Of a DNA stretch of 64,000 nucleotides, positions 7,792 to 17,039 are shown piece after piece. This DNA comes from Pantoea sp. Mb-10. Its GTDB lineage: Bacteria > Pseudomonadota > Gammaproteobacteria > Enterobacterales > Enterobacteriaceae. The position numbers and the translations under genes were made by a program. Each line of letters starts with the position of its first letter. Position 1 is the first letter of the stretch. Where the stretch lies: positions 310,001 to 374,000 of the forward strand of contig NZ_JAJSDX010000005.1 of NCBI RefSeq assembly GCF_021272205.1, written 5' to 3'. Under the pieces are notes generated by a model. It saw only the letters and a list, made by a program, of their open reading frames with translations. It was not told the origin of the DNA and did not search any database.

Positions 7792-9444
7792 ATGACTATT
7801 ACACAGCGTTTGTTGCTGGCTTTTTTTCTGCTGGCGTTATCCCTCTGCGCGCTCGTTGCCGCTTCACTGTCGGTGATTTCTGGCTTCCAGGCGCGATTTG
7901 AATATGTGCAGGCAAATGCGATACCCAGTATTAAAGACCTCAATAAATCCATCAGCACCACCAACCAGTTAGGTATCGCGCTCTACCGTCACGTCACTGC
8001 CGCGACCAGCGAAGAACAAACCACGGCAGAAGAGAAGATCACGGGTCTGCTCAATACGCTGAAATCCCTCACTGATTATTACATGGCAAACGATATTTCC
8101 AATGATGAAGACAAGCGTATGACCGAGGACGCATACCACAATATTGATGCCGTGCGGGCGTCGCTACCGGCTTTTTATGCAGCTTCACGCAGTCACAATA
8201 GCGCGCTTGCCTTGGGGATGCTCAGAGGCGAGGGCGGTGTAGGATCGGCGGCACGCAATATGGAAAATGAGTTTACCAAGCAGATTGATCTCAATATCAA
8301 AATTGGCGATGACCTGCGGGTGCAAAACGGCCAAATCTACACGAAAACGCTGTGGATTATGAGCAGCGCATCGATCCTGGTCATTATCGTGCTCGGTATC
8401 TTCTCCATCAATATTATTCTGGGTATTAAGCGCAGCCTTAATAGTATGAAAAGCACCATGGTTGACGTCAGCAGCAGCCTGGATTTAACGCGCAGCGCCG
8501 CGGTGTCGCGCAATGATGAAATCGGGCAAACTGCGGTGGCCTTCAACAATTTACTGCATCGCGTTTCCACTACGCTGTTGTCAGTCAACCACACGGCACA
8601 ATCCGTCAGTACCGGCTCCACGCAAATTGCTGCGGGTAATGAAGACTTGTCGTCGCGCACTGAGGAGCAGGCCGCCTCGCTGGAGCAGACTTCGGCGAGT
8701 ATGTCGACCCTGAGTGAGACCGTGCGCCAGAACGCCGAAGGCGCCGTACAGGCCAGCGAACTGGCAAACGATGCGAACGCGCTCTCCCGTAAAAACGGCA
8801 GTGCGGTTACCCAGATGCTGGCAACCATGTCAGATATTCGCGGCAGTTCCGCTAAAATTTCCGAAATCACCGGCTTAATTGAAGGTATCGCCTTCCAAAC
8901 CAATATCCTGGCGCTGAACGCGGCCGTTGAAGCGGCGCGCGCCGGCGAGCATGGCAGAGGGTTTGCCGTGGTGGCATCTGAAGTGCGTAATCTGGCTCAG
9001 CGCTCCTCGTCTGCTGCACGCGAAATCAAGGAGCTGATTTCTGTCTCTGTGTCCCAGGTTGAGCAGGGGCTTGAGCAGGCGACCCAGGTGGGCGGTAACA
9101 CCGAGAACGTGAGCGCGGCCATTCAACAAGTGGCGGCGTTGGTCAACGAAATTGCGGCGGCGACATCTGAGCAGAGCAAAGGCATTGAGCAGGTGCATTT
9201 AGCCATCGGCCAGATGGATGAGGTGACTCAGCAAAACGCCTCCCTGGTGGAAGAGGCGTCTTCGGCCTCGAAGTCGCTGCAGGAACAAGCGGAGAATCTG
9301 TCGAAGCTGGTTGCCACCTTTATTCTGGACAACGGTGCCGCATCGGTGGCGGTGGCGGTACCGCGTCATCCTGCGCCGGCGGTCAAACATGCTCCCGCGC
9401 GGCTGAGCCACGCGCAAAGTCAGGAGAGCTGGGAAAGCTTCTAA
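7792..9444 (+). CDS. Methyl-accepting chemotaxis protein with C-terminal CheR/CheB tether
   Basis: This 550-residue transmembrane chemoreceptor has a first membrane helix (about residues 5-28), then a helical periplasmic ligand domain of four-helix type (about 30-185). TM2 (about 187-210), HAMP and a long signalling coiled coil follow. The highly conserved hairpin tip [22 protein letters not shown] (shown in part) binds CheA and CheW. Gln/Glu pairs such as [10 protein letters not shown] are methylation sites. The chain ends in ESWESF, very like the NWETF pentapeptide that docks CheR and CheB, so this is probably a high-abundance receptor. The start is put at ATG 7792, because an in-frame TTG at 7735 lies inside the sigma-28 promoter. 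The ligand is unknown. Confidence 0.92.
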   Translation: MTITQRLLLAFFLLALSLCALVAASLSVISGFQARFEYVQANAIPSIKDLNKSISTTNQLGIALYRHVTAATSEEQTTAEEKITGLLNTLKSLTDYYMANDISNDEDKRMTEDAYHNIDAVRASLPAFYAASRSHNSALALGMLRGEGGVGSAARNMENEFTKQIDLNIKIGDDLRVQNGQIYTKTLWIMSSASILVIIVLGIFSINIILGIKRSLNSMKSTMVDVSSSLDLTRSAAVSRNDEIGQTAVAFNNLLHRVSTTLLSVNHTAQSVSTGSTQIAAGNEDLSSRTEEQAASLEQTSASMSTLSETVRQNAEGAVQASELANDANALSRKNGSAVTQMLATMSDIRGSSAKISEITGLIEGIAFQTNILALNAAVEAARAGEHGRGFAVVASEVRNLAQRSSSAAREIKELISVSVSQVEQGLEQATQVGGNTENVSAAIQQVAALVNEIAAATSEQSKGIEQVHLAIGQMDEVTQQNASLVEEASSASKSLQEQAENLSKLVATFILDNGAASVAVAVPRHPAPAVKHAPARLSHAQSQESWESF

Positions 9445-9473
9445 AGCCAGACGCCTTCACCGTTCTCTGTTTT

Positions 9474-9503
9474 AAAGCGCTGCGATGTCAGCGCTTTTTT
9501 TTT
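9474..9503 (+). terminator. Intrinsic terminator of the chemoreceptor gene
   Basis: AAAGCGCTG (9474-9482) pairs with CAGCGCTTT (9489-9497), followed by a run of T. It lies 30 bases after the stop codon. Confidence 0.85.
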
Positions 9504-9950
9504 ATCCATCGTCCAGTCAGGTAACCACGCGCCCTGGCGCACGGGTCATTGCGTGCAGAGAGCATAAAGCATAAAGGCGACCCGTACGCCGCGCCTTTAA
9601 CCTGGCTGAAAGGTGCGTCAGGCGGGGATTAGCAGTCTGTATCAAGGGGATAATCGGTTCCACGCTTCCGCGGAAGCGCCACCCTAAAACGGGTTAAGCC
9701 GGGCCGTTAAGGTCGAGGATTGTACAGACCCATGGGATGGGATTGCGTGGGCGGCACAGGTGTCGCCAACGTGCTGTGATGACGCCGTGCTCGGCCATCA
9801 TGCGGAGGCCCATGGAAACAGGTTCACCACGGAAAACGCGTGCTGAGAGACGGCGCGTGGCGGGCGTGGGTCAGGGAGCGGAGAGGATAGCGCGGCAACC
9901 CCGCAAAAGGAGGTTGCCGCGCATAGCGCCGTTATGATGGCAGGCAGTAA
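9504..9950. other. Intergenic region with a long hairpin, no supported gene
   Basis: About 450 bases between two convergent chemoreceptor genes. A perfect 11-bp inverted repeat, GCGCGGCAACC (9890-9900) and GGTTGCCGCGC (9912-9922), lies 28 bases after the end of the leftward receptor gene and may end its transcription, although no T-run follows. A 66-codon frame at 9737-9937 is arginine-rich with no ribosome site and I do not believe it. The remainder holds nothing I recognise. Confidence 0.45.
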
Positions 9951-11525
9951 TTACTGCACCGCCGCCGTCTGCGCCGGTTCAATACGGAAAATCGACACCG
10001 CCTCGCGCAGCATGGCGGTTTGCTCCACCATGCCTTTAGCCGCAGAGGAAACCTCCTGTACCAGCGCCGCATTCTGCTGCGTCACCTGATCCATCTGACT
10101 CACCGCGATACTCACCTGACCGATACCGTTGCTCTGTTCGTCCGAGGCAATGGTGATCTCGCCCATGATGGTATTCACGCCCTGCACCGATTTCACAATA
10201 TCTTCCATGCGGTGACCCGCTTGCAGCGCCAGGCCCGATCCGCGCGTGACGTGATCAACGGACAGGGTAATCAGATCCTTGATCTCTTTCGCGGCGGTAG
10301 AGCTGCGCAGCGCCAGCGAGCGCACCTCACCGGCCACCACCGCAAAACCTCGACCGCCTTCGCCCGCGCGCGCGGCCTCAACGGCGGCATTCAGCGCCAG
10401 AATATTGGTTTGAAACGCGATCCCCTCAATCACCGCGATGATCTCCGCCACTTTGCCCGAGCTGTCGGAGATGGCGCGCATGGTCTCCACCACTTGATTC
10501 ACCACGTCGCCGCCCTGAACCGCGACCTGCGAGGTTGAATCAGCCTGATGGTTGGCCTGGCGGGCGTTTTCGCTGTTTTGGCGCACGGTGGCGGTCAGTT
10601 GCTCCATACTGGCGGCGGTTTGTTCCAGCGCGGCGGCCTGTTCTTCGGTGCGCTGCGCCAGGTCAATATTGCCTTGCGCAATTTCACTGGCAGAGAGGGT
10701 GATGCGCTCGGCGGAGGATTGGATCCCGCTGACAATGGTAACGAGCTGCTGACGCATCGCTTCCAGCGACGCCATCAGGCTGCTCTGGCTGTTCAGAGGA
10801 ACGGCGATCGCCATGGTGAGATCCCCTTTGGCGATCTGGCTGGCGACGTCAGCCGCCGTGCTCGGCTCGCCGCCCAGCGCGCGAAGAATGCTGCGCGTGA
10901 TCAGATAGCCCAAAACCACCGACAGCAAAATAGTAATGAGACCAGCGGCGCTGAGCGTCACTTTGGTGTCCAGCGCCAATCTGTTCACCTCTTCAGAGCG
11001 CTGTGCCAGCAGTGAGGATTCCGCATGGTTAAATTCAGCGGCAAGGGCGCGGTAGCGATCCATAAAGGCTTTATCGCGACCCTCCTGAAAAACGCTGACC
11101 AGCGATTCCAACGAGACTTTGCCGCTGTTGACGTCGCCCCGCAGGGCGATCAGCTGCAGATCAATGGCCTCGATATTCTTATGCAGCGCGAGCAGATCAT
11201 CCAGCCGCTGCTGCTGCGCGGCGTTATCCGCGGTCAGGCTCCGCAGCTGATTGAGCTTGTCATCAAACGCCGATCGACTGCTGTTAAACGGCGCCAAATA
11301 ACTATCATGACCAGAAATAAGGAATCCGCGCACGCCGGTTTCCATATTGATCATATCCGCGAGCATGGCGTCGCTAAGGTTCATGACCTGATAGCTGTGC
11401 ACGTTCCAGCCATTGGCCTGACGCAACTTGAGAAAGTTGAGGATGGATAAACTGCTGCCAATCAGTGAGACGATAACGATGATGCCGAACGCCAAAGCGA
11501 TTTTACGGCCGGTTGTGATTTTCAT
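9951..11525 (-). CDS. Methyl-accepting chemotaxis protein with CHASE3-like sensor
   Basis: This 524-residue chemoreceptor has TM1 at about residues 8-30. The periplasmic domain carries METGVRGFLISG (about 61-72), the hallmark of CHASE3-type helical sensors. TM2 is at about 190-212, then HAMP and the cytoplasmic signalling domain with the [20 protein letters not shown] tip and methylation helices (EEQAAALEQT). Unlike the neighbour at 7792 it lacks a C-terminal CheR/CheB pentapeptide, ending in TAAVQ, so it would rely on other receptors for adaptation. It is transcribed leftwards from its own sigma-28 promoter (11581-11607) and converges on the first receptor gene. The ligand is unknown; the family call is certain. 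Confidence 0.92.
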   Translation of the reverse strand: MKITTGRKIALAFGIIVIVSLIGSSLSILNFLKLRQANGWNVHSYQVMNLSDAMLADMINMETGVRGFLISGHDSYLAPFNSSRSAFDDKLNQLRSLTADNAAQQQRLDDLLALHKNIEAIDLQLIALRGDVNSGKVSLESLVSVFQEGRDKAFMDRYRALAAEFNHAESSLLAQRSEEVNRLALDTKVTLSAAGLITILLSVVLGYLITRSILRALGGEPSTAADVASQIAKGDLTMAIAVPLNSQSSLMASLEAMRQQLVTIVSGIQSSAERITLSASEIAQGNIDLAQRTEEQAAALEQTAASMEQLTATVRQNSENARQANHQADSTSQVAVQGGDVVNQVVETMRAISDSSGKVAEIIAVIEGIAFQTNILALNAAVEAARAGEGGRGFAVVAGEVRSLALRSSTAAKEIKDLITLSVDHVTRGSGLALQAGHRMEDIVKSVQGVNTIMGEITIASDEQSNGIGQVSIAVSQMDQVTQQNAALVQEVSSAAKGMVEQTAMLREAVSIFRIEPAQTAAVQ

Positions 11526-11580
11526 ACGATTCCCCGAAAAAGTGATATCTATTATTTTTTTTACTGCACTTACGTTGCGG

Positions 11581-11607
11581 TTATCGGCAAAGCAGAGCGG
11601 TTATTTA
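11581..11607 (-). promoter_or_regulatory. Sigma-28 (FliA) promoter
   Basis: On the minus strand, TAAATAAC, 11 bases, then a perfect GCCGATAA. The spacing equals the consensus and the element lies about 55 bases before the receptor start codon. Confidence 0.85.
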
Positions 11608-11882
11608 CGCGCCGCTTGATGAATAAAACAGCAGCAGCGCCTCAGCGATCACGTTTTAAGAGATTACCCATAAGCGAACGCGATGACTGGGCGTGCGCAC
11701 GTGGCGCGGCGCCTGCGGCAGAGGATGAGGAGAGGTGAGGTGAAGCCCTTTTCTGCAATGAGCCATAAGAAAATGCGCTGATGCGCGATCGGAATTTTCT
11801 TGCAAGTACCCGGGCCAATTTACGGGTCAGGAGACGTGGCGCTATACTCCCCGCCAGACGAAAACATTAAAAGGAATTGAGT

Positions 11883-12137
11883 ATGAAAACGGGGCTATTG
11901 CTACTGACTGTGCTGGGTACCGCGCTGCTGGCCGGATGTAAGGAAGAGGCGCAGAGCCTCGATTGGTATAAAGCACACGCTAAAGAGCGCAACGAAAAAG
12001 TGGCGACCTGCGAGAAAGATCCCAAACCACGCGCCACGGAAGATTGCCGCAACGCCATCGATGCCGCTGCGGTAGCCGACGATAACATCAAACATTCGGA
12101 GCCGAAGTTCTGGAGTTTTGACGTCAAGAAAAACTAA
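11883..12137 (+). CDS. EexN-family lipoprotein
   Basis: This 84-residue lipoprotein has a signal peptide with lipobox LLAGC (Cys at about residue 19). The mature part is SLDWYKAHAKERNEKVATCEKD and, after a short gap, TEDCRNAIDAA. The spaced Cys and Trp-Tyr...Glu-Arg pattern is that of the EexN family, named after plasmid entry-exclusion lipoproteins but widespread on chromosomes. The ATG 11883 is chosen because AAGGAA precedes it and the signal peptide begins there. It is monocistronic with a TATACT -10 box at about 11843 and a GC hairpin after the stop. No conjugation genes are nearby. Lys/Arg-poor Asp and Lys replaces the usual inner-membrane retention context, so its membrane is undecided. 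Function on the chromosome unknown. Confidence 0.75.
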   Translation: MKTGLLLLTVLGTALLAGCKEEAQSLDWYKAHAKERNEKVATCEKDPKPRATEDCRNAIDAAAVADDNIKHSEPKFWSFDVKKN

Positions 12138-12143
12138 CGCGCG

Positions 12144-12169
12144 CCCGCGCCACCTTCCGATGGCGCGGG
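12144..12169. terminator. GC-rich hairpin between convergent genes
   Basis: CCCGCGCCA (12144-12152) pairs with TGGCGCGGG (12161-12169), between the lipoprotein gene and the end of the leftward oxidoreductase operon. There is no T-run, so it is a weak or factor-assisted terminator for either direction. Confidence 0.5.
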
Positions 12170-12175
12170 GACCGA

Positions 12176-13297
12176 TCAGTTAAATCGTTCCGCACGGAAC
12201 GTCGCCAGCATCGGGTGTTTGATGCCGGTGAGGATCTCATCCGTGAGCAACTCGCCCAGAATCAGCGCCAGCGTGGCGCCGGAGTGGGTAAAGGCCACGA
12301 AGCAGCCAGGCACGCGCGCGAGTTCGCCGACCACCGGTTCACCGTCACCCGGAATCGGCTTCAGGCCGATCTTCCAGCTTGCCGCCTCCAGCGGTTTCCC
12401 CGCACCGACGAGCCGACCGGCTTCGACCATCAGCTGATCAATGACCGCGCGGTCGAGACTGTACTCGCCGTCAGGGTGTGCCACAATATCGTGCTCATAC
12501 CAGTCGTGATCCACCGCCAGCGTATTCCCTGGATTGGGACGGATCGCCGCGCGCGGTGTATTCATCACCACGCGCACGTCCGCAGGCTGCGGGGTGCTGG
12601 TTACCAGCATCGACACCGGCGATCCGTTTGCGATATGCACACCGAGCGGCGCGACCACCGCTGGCGTCCACGGACCACAGGCCACCAGCACCCGATCGGC
12701 GCGAAATTCACCGCGCTTCTCGCTGCGCACGCCGACAGCGCGTCCGTCAGTGGTCATGACCTGGGCGTGGCCCGCATGTTCAATCACCTCGCCGCCGCAG
12801 GCGGTAAATTCCGCGAGCAAATGCGCCGCCAGATGCGGCAGGCTGACCCAGCCCTCGCCCGGATTGGCGATGGCCAGCTCGGCAAGCGCCGCGCGGTTAA
12901 CCTGCGGATCCAGCGCGCCGACGCACTCCAGCCCAACCAGCTGCGAGGCGTAGCCGTGTGCCTTTTCGTACGCATGCCGCGCGCGGGTTCCCGCCTCGTC
13001 GTTGTCGGCCCAATACAGCGCGCCATCAAAACGCAGCCAATCAAGGTTGGGATGGCGGGCAAACAGCGTGCGATAGCGATCGATGCCCGCCATGCGCAGC
13101 GCGTGATAGGGCTGTGAACGCTCTCCGGCCGAATTGAGCCACGAGAGCGATCGCCCCGATGCGCCCGAACAGAGTGCCGCCTCAGTGACCAGCGTGACCC
13201 TGGCGCCGGCTTTAGCCAGCTGCCAGGCGGTTGAAACCCCCAAAATACCGCCGCCCAGCACCACAACGGTTTTGGCTACAGAGTGTTGCGTCATCAT
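12176..13297 (-). CDS. FAD-dependent amine/D-amino-acid oxidoreductase (DAO family)
   Basis: This 373-residue flavoprotein of the DAO superfamily (DadA, glycine oxidase, sarcosine oxidase, amadoriases) has an N-terminal dinucleotide-binding VVVLGGGILGVSTAWQLAKAG (shown in part, residues 11-31). GASGRSLSW (about 45-53) is the FAD-contacting segment. VLVACGPWTP (about 205) and a C-terminal GLKPIPGDGEPVVG...FTHSGATLALILGELL block complete the FAD domain. Such enzymes oxidise C-N bonds of amino acids or N-substituted amino acids. It is the last gene of a leftward operon with a polar-amino-acid ABC transporter and a Gfo/Idh dehydrogenase under a LacI-type regulator. That suggests the substrate is an amino acid joined to a sugar or polyol. 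That substrate idea is inference. Confidence 0.82.
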   Translation of the reverse strand: MMTQHSVAKTVVVLGGGILGVSTAWQLAKAGARVTLVTEAALCSGASGRSLSWLNSAGERSQPYHALRMAGIDRYRTLFARHPNLDWLRFDGALYWADNDEAGTRARHAYEKAHGYASQLVGLECVGALDPQVNRAALAELAIANPGEGWVSLPHLAAHLLAEFTACGGEVIEHAGHAQVMTTDGRAVGVRSEKRGEFRADRVLVACGPWTPAVVAPLGVHIANGSPVSMLVTSTPQPADVRVVMNTPRAAIRPNPGNTLAVDHDWYEHDIVAHPDGEYSLDRAVIDQLMVEAGRLVGAGKPLEAASWKIGLKPIPGDGEPVVGELARVPGCFVAFTHSGATLALILGELLTDEILTGIKHPMLATFRAERFN

Positions 13298-13326
13298 TAT
13301 TTCCTTCTGTTAAAGCGTGACGTTAT

Positions 13327-14403
13327 TCACGCCACGCGCACGTGATGTTGCTGATGAAGCTGCGTAATCAGCTTCAGCACCGCTAACGCGTCGTCGGCCG
13401 CCACCGGCGGTGGCGCACCGTGCAGCAGCGCGACAGCCAGCTGTTGATAGAATGCGGGGTAGTTACCGCGCTGCAGCGCGATCGCCTCGACGTCGCCAGG
13501 GAGACCGATACGCGCATCGCCTTCAGGTGGGGTGACGCCGTAGCGCGGGTCTAAGGGCGACATGCCGGCCGCCAGCTGCGGCTCCTGATTATCCAACCCC
13601 CAATGGGTAAAGGCGCGCTGGCTGCCCAGCAGGTGAAAACGCGGCGCATTGAGCGCGGCCTGGCCGTTCATCCAGAGCCGCGAGCGCACGCCGTTATGAT
13701 GCAGCAGCGAGACAAAGCAATCTTCGTCGCTGTCCGACTGCGCACCGCTGTGGCGCGCCAGCTCGGCGTAGGCATCTTGCACCGGTCCGAACAGCTGCAT
13801 GGCCTGATCGATCAGGTGACTGCCCAAGTCCAGCAGCAGGCCGCCGCCTTGCGCCAGAGAGACGCGATCGCGCCAGTTGCCAAAGCCCTCGGGGCGCCAC
13901 CACTCGAAGCGGGATTCAAAGGTTCGCACCGTGCCAAACGCGTCGTCCTGCAGTAACTGCTTGAGCGTCAAAAAATCCCCGTCCCAGCGGCGATTGTGGA
14001 ACACCGTCAGCAGCGTGTTAGCCTGCTGCGCCGCATGGATCATCGCCTCGGCGGCGGCGACATCCGGCGCAAACGGCTTATCCACCACCAGGTGAATCCC
14101 GCGCTCGCTGGCCTGCAGCGCCTGCGCCCGATGCTGGGCAGGGGGCGTCGCCAGCACAATGAGATCCACGGCGAGGGTGCCGCAGTCAATCAGCTGCATC
14201 AACGCGTCCCAGTCGGGCACAATGCGCGCCTGCGGGTAGCGCTGCCTCGCTGTTGCGACGCGTTGCGCATCGCGGGTGACAATGACATCAAGCTGATAGT
14301 CGGCGTTGTGGGCGACAAGCGGCGCATGAAACACGCTGCCTGCCACGCCAAAGCCCACCAGCGCGGTACGAATCGGGCCTGCGACCCTGCGATGTGTTAT
14401 CAA
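13327..14403 (-). CDS. Gfo/Idh/MocA-family dehydrogenase
   Basis: This 358-residue protein has a Rossmann domain ([16 protein letters not shown], residues 14-29, with the GxGxxG-like loop) and the conserved VVDKPFAPD motif (about residue 105-113). The C-terminal domain includes [21 protein letters not shown], holding the His typical of the family. It resembles the YhhX/YvaA-like branch. Start ATG 14403 overlaps the upstream ABC ATPase stop by four bases (ATGA), so translation is coupled. The following oxidase gene is 29 bases away. It probably oxidises or reduces the sugar moiety of the compound imported by the transporter. Family sure, substrate unknown. Confidence 0.87.
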   Translation of the reverse strand: MITHRRVAGPIRTALVGFGVAGSVFHAPLVAHNADYQLDVIVTRDAQRVATARQRYPQARIVPDWDALMQLIDCGTLAVDLIVLATPPAQHRAQALQASERGIHLVVDKPFAPDVAAAEAMIHAAQQANTLLTVFHNRRWDGDFLTLKQLLQDDAFGTVRTFESRFEWWRPEGFGNWRDRVSLAQGGGLLLDLGSHLIDQAMQLFGPVQDAYAELARHSGAQSDSDEDCFVSLLHHNGVRSRLWMNGQAALNAPRFHLLGSQRAFTHWGLDNQEPQLAAGMSPLDPRYGVTPPEGDARIGLPGDVEAIALQRGNYPAFYQQLAVALLHGAPPPVAADDALAVLKLITQLHQQHHVRVA

Positions 14404-15146
14404 AGCACCTCCGATAAAAAACGCTGTAAGCGCGGCGATTGCGGGCGCTCAAACACCTGTTCAGGCGTCCCGGCCTCCACAATTTCCCCTTCATCCATAA
14501 ACACCACCTGATCGGCCACGCGCCGGGCGAAGCCCATCTCGTGGGTGACCACCACCATGGTCATGCCGCGCTGGCAAAGATCGGCCATCAACGTCAGTAC
14601 GCCTTTGACCAGTTCGGGGTCGAGCGCCGACGTGGCTTCATCAAACAGCATCACCTCGGGCTCCATTGCCAGCGCACGTGCGATAGCCACGCGCTGCTGC
14701 TGGCCGCCCGAGAGATCGCGCGGTCGATGGTCGGCACGCTGGGCCAGCCCCACATCGGCCAGACGCTGGCGGGCAATCTGCAGCGCTTCGGCTTTCGGGC
14801 GTCCTTTCACCTTCCACGGAGCCAGCGCCACGTTTTCCAGCGCGCTGTGGTCGGGAAACAGATTGAAATGTTGAAACACCATGCCGATGCGCAGCCGCAG
14901 CGCGTCGGGTTTGTCTTTTAGCACCGAGCGGCCGCCCAGCAGCACATCGCCGCTGCGTGGTTCATGCAGGCGGTTGATACCGCGCAGCAGGGTGGATTTC
15001 CCCGAACCCGACGGGCCGATGATGCAGGTGGTGGTGCCGGGCGCGACGTTCAACGAAACGTTGCGCAGCACCTCAATGGGGCCGTAGGCGAGCGTCAAAT
15101 TACGCAATTCGAGGCTGGCGCCGTGAAAGGCAGAAGTGGGCGTCAT
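14400..15146 (-). CDS. Polar amino acid ABC transporter, ATP-binding subunit
   Basis: This 248-residue ATPase belongs to the GlnQ/HisP group. Walker A is GPSGSGKST (about residues 44-52), Q-loop [10 protein letters not shown] (GlnQ/HisP-type), signature [15 protein letters not shown], Walker [14 protein letters not shown], and H-loop [11 protein letters not shown]. The start is put at ATG 15146, preceded by AAGGAC, rather than at an upstream in-frame Met within the permease gene. It sits immediately after the permease stop and overlaps the dehydrogenase start by four bases. It energises uptake by the permease at 15148-15954 with the binding protein at 16028-16849. Confidence 0.93.
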   Translation of the reverse strand: MTPTSAFHGASLELRNLTLAYGPIEVLRNVSLNVAPGTTTCIIGPSGSGKSTLLRGINRLHEPRSGDVLLGGRSVLKDKPDALRLRIGMVFQHFNLFPDHSALENVALAPWKVKGRPKAEALQIARQRLADVGLAQRADHRPRDLSGGQQQRVAIARALAMEPEVMLFDEATSALDPELVKGVLTLMADLCQRGMTMVVVTHEMGFARRVADQVVFMDEGEIVEAGTPEQVFERPQSPRLQRFLSEVL

Positions 15147-15147
15147 G

Positions 15148-15954
15148 TTAATGTCCTTGTCCGCTGGTAAAGGAGGCCGTGGGCGCAACCGCCCGTTTCA
15201 CCGTGACTTCATCGATCTCTTTCAAGCCGCTTTGCGGCGCCGTGGCGCGGCGGCGTCCGGTGCGGTAACGCACATCGATATAGTTCACCGCGTGCGTCAG
15301 CGGCACGGTGATCACCAGGTAAAACAGCCCGGCTAGCATCAGCGGCGACAGGTTGCCGCTCAGCACCGCCGCATCCTGACCGACGCGGAACAGTTCACGC
15401 TGGTTGGTCATCAGCCCCAGCAGATACACCAGCGACGAGTCTTTGATGATGGCAATAAACTGATTAACGATGGCGGGCAGCACGCGGCGGATCCCTTGCG
15501 GTATAATCACCAGCCGCATCGCCCGGCCATAGCTCATGCCCAGCGCCCGGCAGGCTTCCATCTGCCCCTGTTCCACGCTTTGAATGCCGGAGCGAAAAAT
15601 CTCGCCCATGTAGGCGCTGGCAATCAGGCTCAGGGCAAAAATGCCCAGCGGGTAGGGGGTGGGGCCAAACAGCTGATAGCTGAAGCGCGCCAAACCCTGA
15701 CCAATCAGCAGAATGGTGAGGATCGACGGCAGGCCGCGAAACAGATCGGTATACAGCCGGGCGGGCACGCGCAGCCAGCGCGCGGGTGAAATGCCCATTA
15801 GCGCCAGAATCAAGCCAAAGAAGGTGCCCAGCACCGTCGCCGCCACCGAGATGATCACCGTATTCACCAGCCCGGTGGTCAGCAGCTGCGGCAGCACATC
15901 CCGCATAGCGGAAATATCGAAAAAGGTACGAGAAAGAAGCGTAATCAGATCCAT
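15148..15954 (-). CDS. Polar amino acid ABC transporter, permease subunit
   Basis: This 268-residue HisM/GlnP-type inner-membrane permease has about five membrane segments: [27 protein letters not shown] near the start, segments around residues 85-110, and the last around 205-228. The EAA loop, [25 protein letters not shown] (shown in part), contacts the ATPase. The C-terminal 40 residues after the last helix are basic and longer than usual. Only one permease gene is present, so the channel is probably a homodimer. It is the second gene of the leftward operon headed by the binding protein. Confidence 0.92.
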   Translation of the reverse strand: MDLITLLSRTFFDISAMRDVLPQLLTTGLVNTVIISVAATVLGTFFGLILALMGISPARWLRVPARLYTDLFRGLPSILTILLIGQGLARFSYQLFGPTPYPLGIFALSLIASAYMGEIFRSGIQSVEQGQMEACRALGMSYGRAMRLVIIPQGIRRVLPAIVNQFIAIIKDSSLVYLLGLMTNQRELFRVGQDAAVLSGNLSPLMLAGLFYLVITVPLTHAVNYIDVRYRTGRRRATAPQSGLKEIDEVTVKRAVAPTASFTSGQGH

Positions 15955-16027
15955 AGCCGACTCTCATTTGCGGGTGATGGACAGCGACCATCACCGGGTG
16001 CCTACGCGCGCGTAAGGGGCGCGGGAA

Positions 16028-16849
16028 TTAAGGATGATGGGGCAGGTACTGCTCCGGCATAGGCGATCCTGGGAACCACTTCTGATAGAGCTGTTTCCAC
16101 GTGCCGTCCTGCATCGCATCTTTGATGGCCTTATCCAGCGCCGCTTTAAACGCGGGTTTGTTTTTGGCTATCGCCACGCCAGCCGGGGCATCGAAAGAGG
16201 GGATATTGGCGGCGGTGGTCAGTTTGAAGCGACTGGCATAGTCTTTCGCTGCTTCATAATCCAGGAACATGGCATCCAGCGTGCCGTTGTTCAGCGCGGA
16301 GACGGCGGCATTGTTATCCGGGAAGCGCACCAGGTCCGTCTGTTTGAAGTGCTGCAACGCATAGCTTTCTTGCAGCGTCCCTTGAATCACGCCCAGCCGT
16401 TTGTGCGCCAGCGTCTCGACGTTCTTCACGCCGCTGTCGCTGCGCGTTAACACCGTTAAATAGCCCGCAAGATAGCCGGTGGAGAAATCCACGGTTTTTT
16501 CCCGCGCGGGGGTGATACCGATAGCGGCGACGCCCGCATCGTATTGCCCGTTGGCCACCGCAGGCAGAATGGCGGAGAAGTCCTGCCCAACAAAATCCAC
16601 CTTATCGATGCCGATACGGTGGGCCACATTTTTGAAGAACTCCACGTCAAAGCCGGTGAAATTGCCGTTTTTATCGGTGAAGGTATACGGCTTGGCATCA
16701 CCCAGGCTCGCCACGCGCAGGTGCCCGGGGTCGATTAATCCGTACGGATTGGCGTCACTCGCTGCCCGGACGCTGAAGGTGGCTGACAGCAGAACCGCGC
16801 TGCCCAGCAGGGCGGCGGTGAGCGAGGTTGAACGTTTATGCGATGTCAT
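16028..16849 (-). CDS. Polar amino acid ABC transporter, periplasmic binding protein
   Basis: This 273-residue SBP family-3 protein has a signal peptide in residues 1-29 ending VRAA. The binding domain starts [39 protein letters not shown] and the family signature [20 protein letters not shown] (about 103-122, shown in full at 20 residues) follow. It is the first gene of the leftward operon, 73 bases from the two 14-bp palindromes that face the LacI-type regulator. The family binds polar amino acids or opine-like derivatives; the specific ligand cannot be read from sequence. Confidence 0.92.
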   Translation of the reverse strand: MTSHKRSTSLTAALLGSAVLLSATFSVRAASDANPYGLIDPGHLRVASLGDAKPYTFTDKNGNFTGFDVEFFKNVAHRIGIDKVDFVGQDFSAILPAVANGQYDAGVAAIGITPAREKTVDFSTGYLAGYLTVLTRSDSGVKNVETLAHKRLGVIQGTLQESYALQHFKQTDLVRFPDNNAAVSALNNGTLDAMFLDYEAAKDYASRFKLTTAANIPSFDAPAGVAIAKNKPAFKAALDKAIKDAMQDGTWKQLYQKWFPGSPMPEQYLPHHP

Positions 16850-16904
16850 AAAGCGCTTCCCTATTTGCAGGTGAAACTACACGATTCACCGATCCGGAAC
16901 GACT

Positions 16905-16918
16905 TGAGACCGGTCTCA
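16905..16918. promoter_or_regulatory. LacI-type operator, copy 1
   Basis: Perfect palindrome TGAGACCGGTCTCA, flanked as cT...Ag. An identical 14-mer lies at 16949-16962, 44 bases centre to centre (about four helical turns), in the divergent region between the ABC operon and the LacI-type gene. The central CG is typical of LacI/GalR operators. Confidence 0.85.
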
Positions 16919-16948
16919 GTGAAGAATAAAGCGAAACCGTTCTTGTTG

Positions 16949-16962
16949 TGAGACCGGTCTCA
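16949..16962. promoter_or_regulatory. LacI-type operator, copy 2
   Basis: Second identical TGAGACCGGTCTCA, nearer the regulator gene. The same-face spacing to copy 1 allows looping or cooperative binding and joint control of both divergent promoters. Confidence 0.85.
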
Positions 16963-17039
16963 AGTGGATATACTGATATTAAGCACACGTGTTATTCAGC
17001 GTCAACGTAGATGTTATCAACTTGTGATTGGAAATAATT

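Noticed and set aside
9737..9937. 66-codon frame between the chemoreceptor genes
   Set aside because: Arg-rich, no ribosome site, overlaps a long hairpin.
12215..13117. 300-codon open frame opposite the FAD oxidase gene
   Set aside because: Shadow of a recognisable DAO-family gene; Arg/His-rich product.
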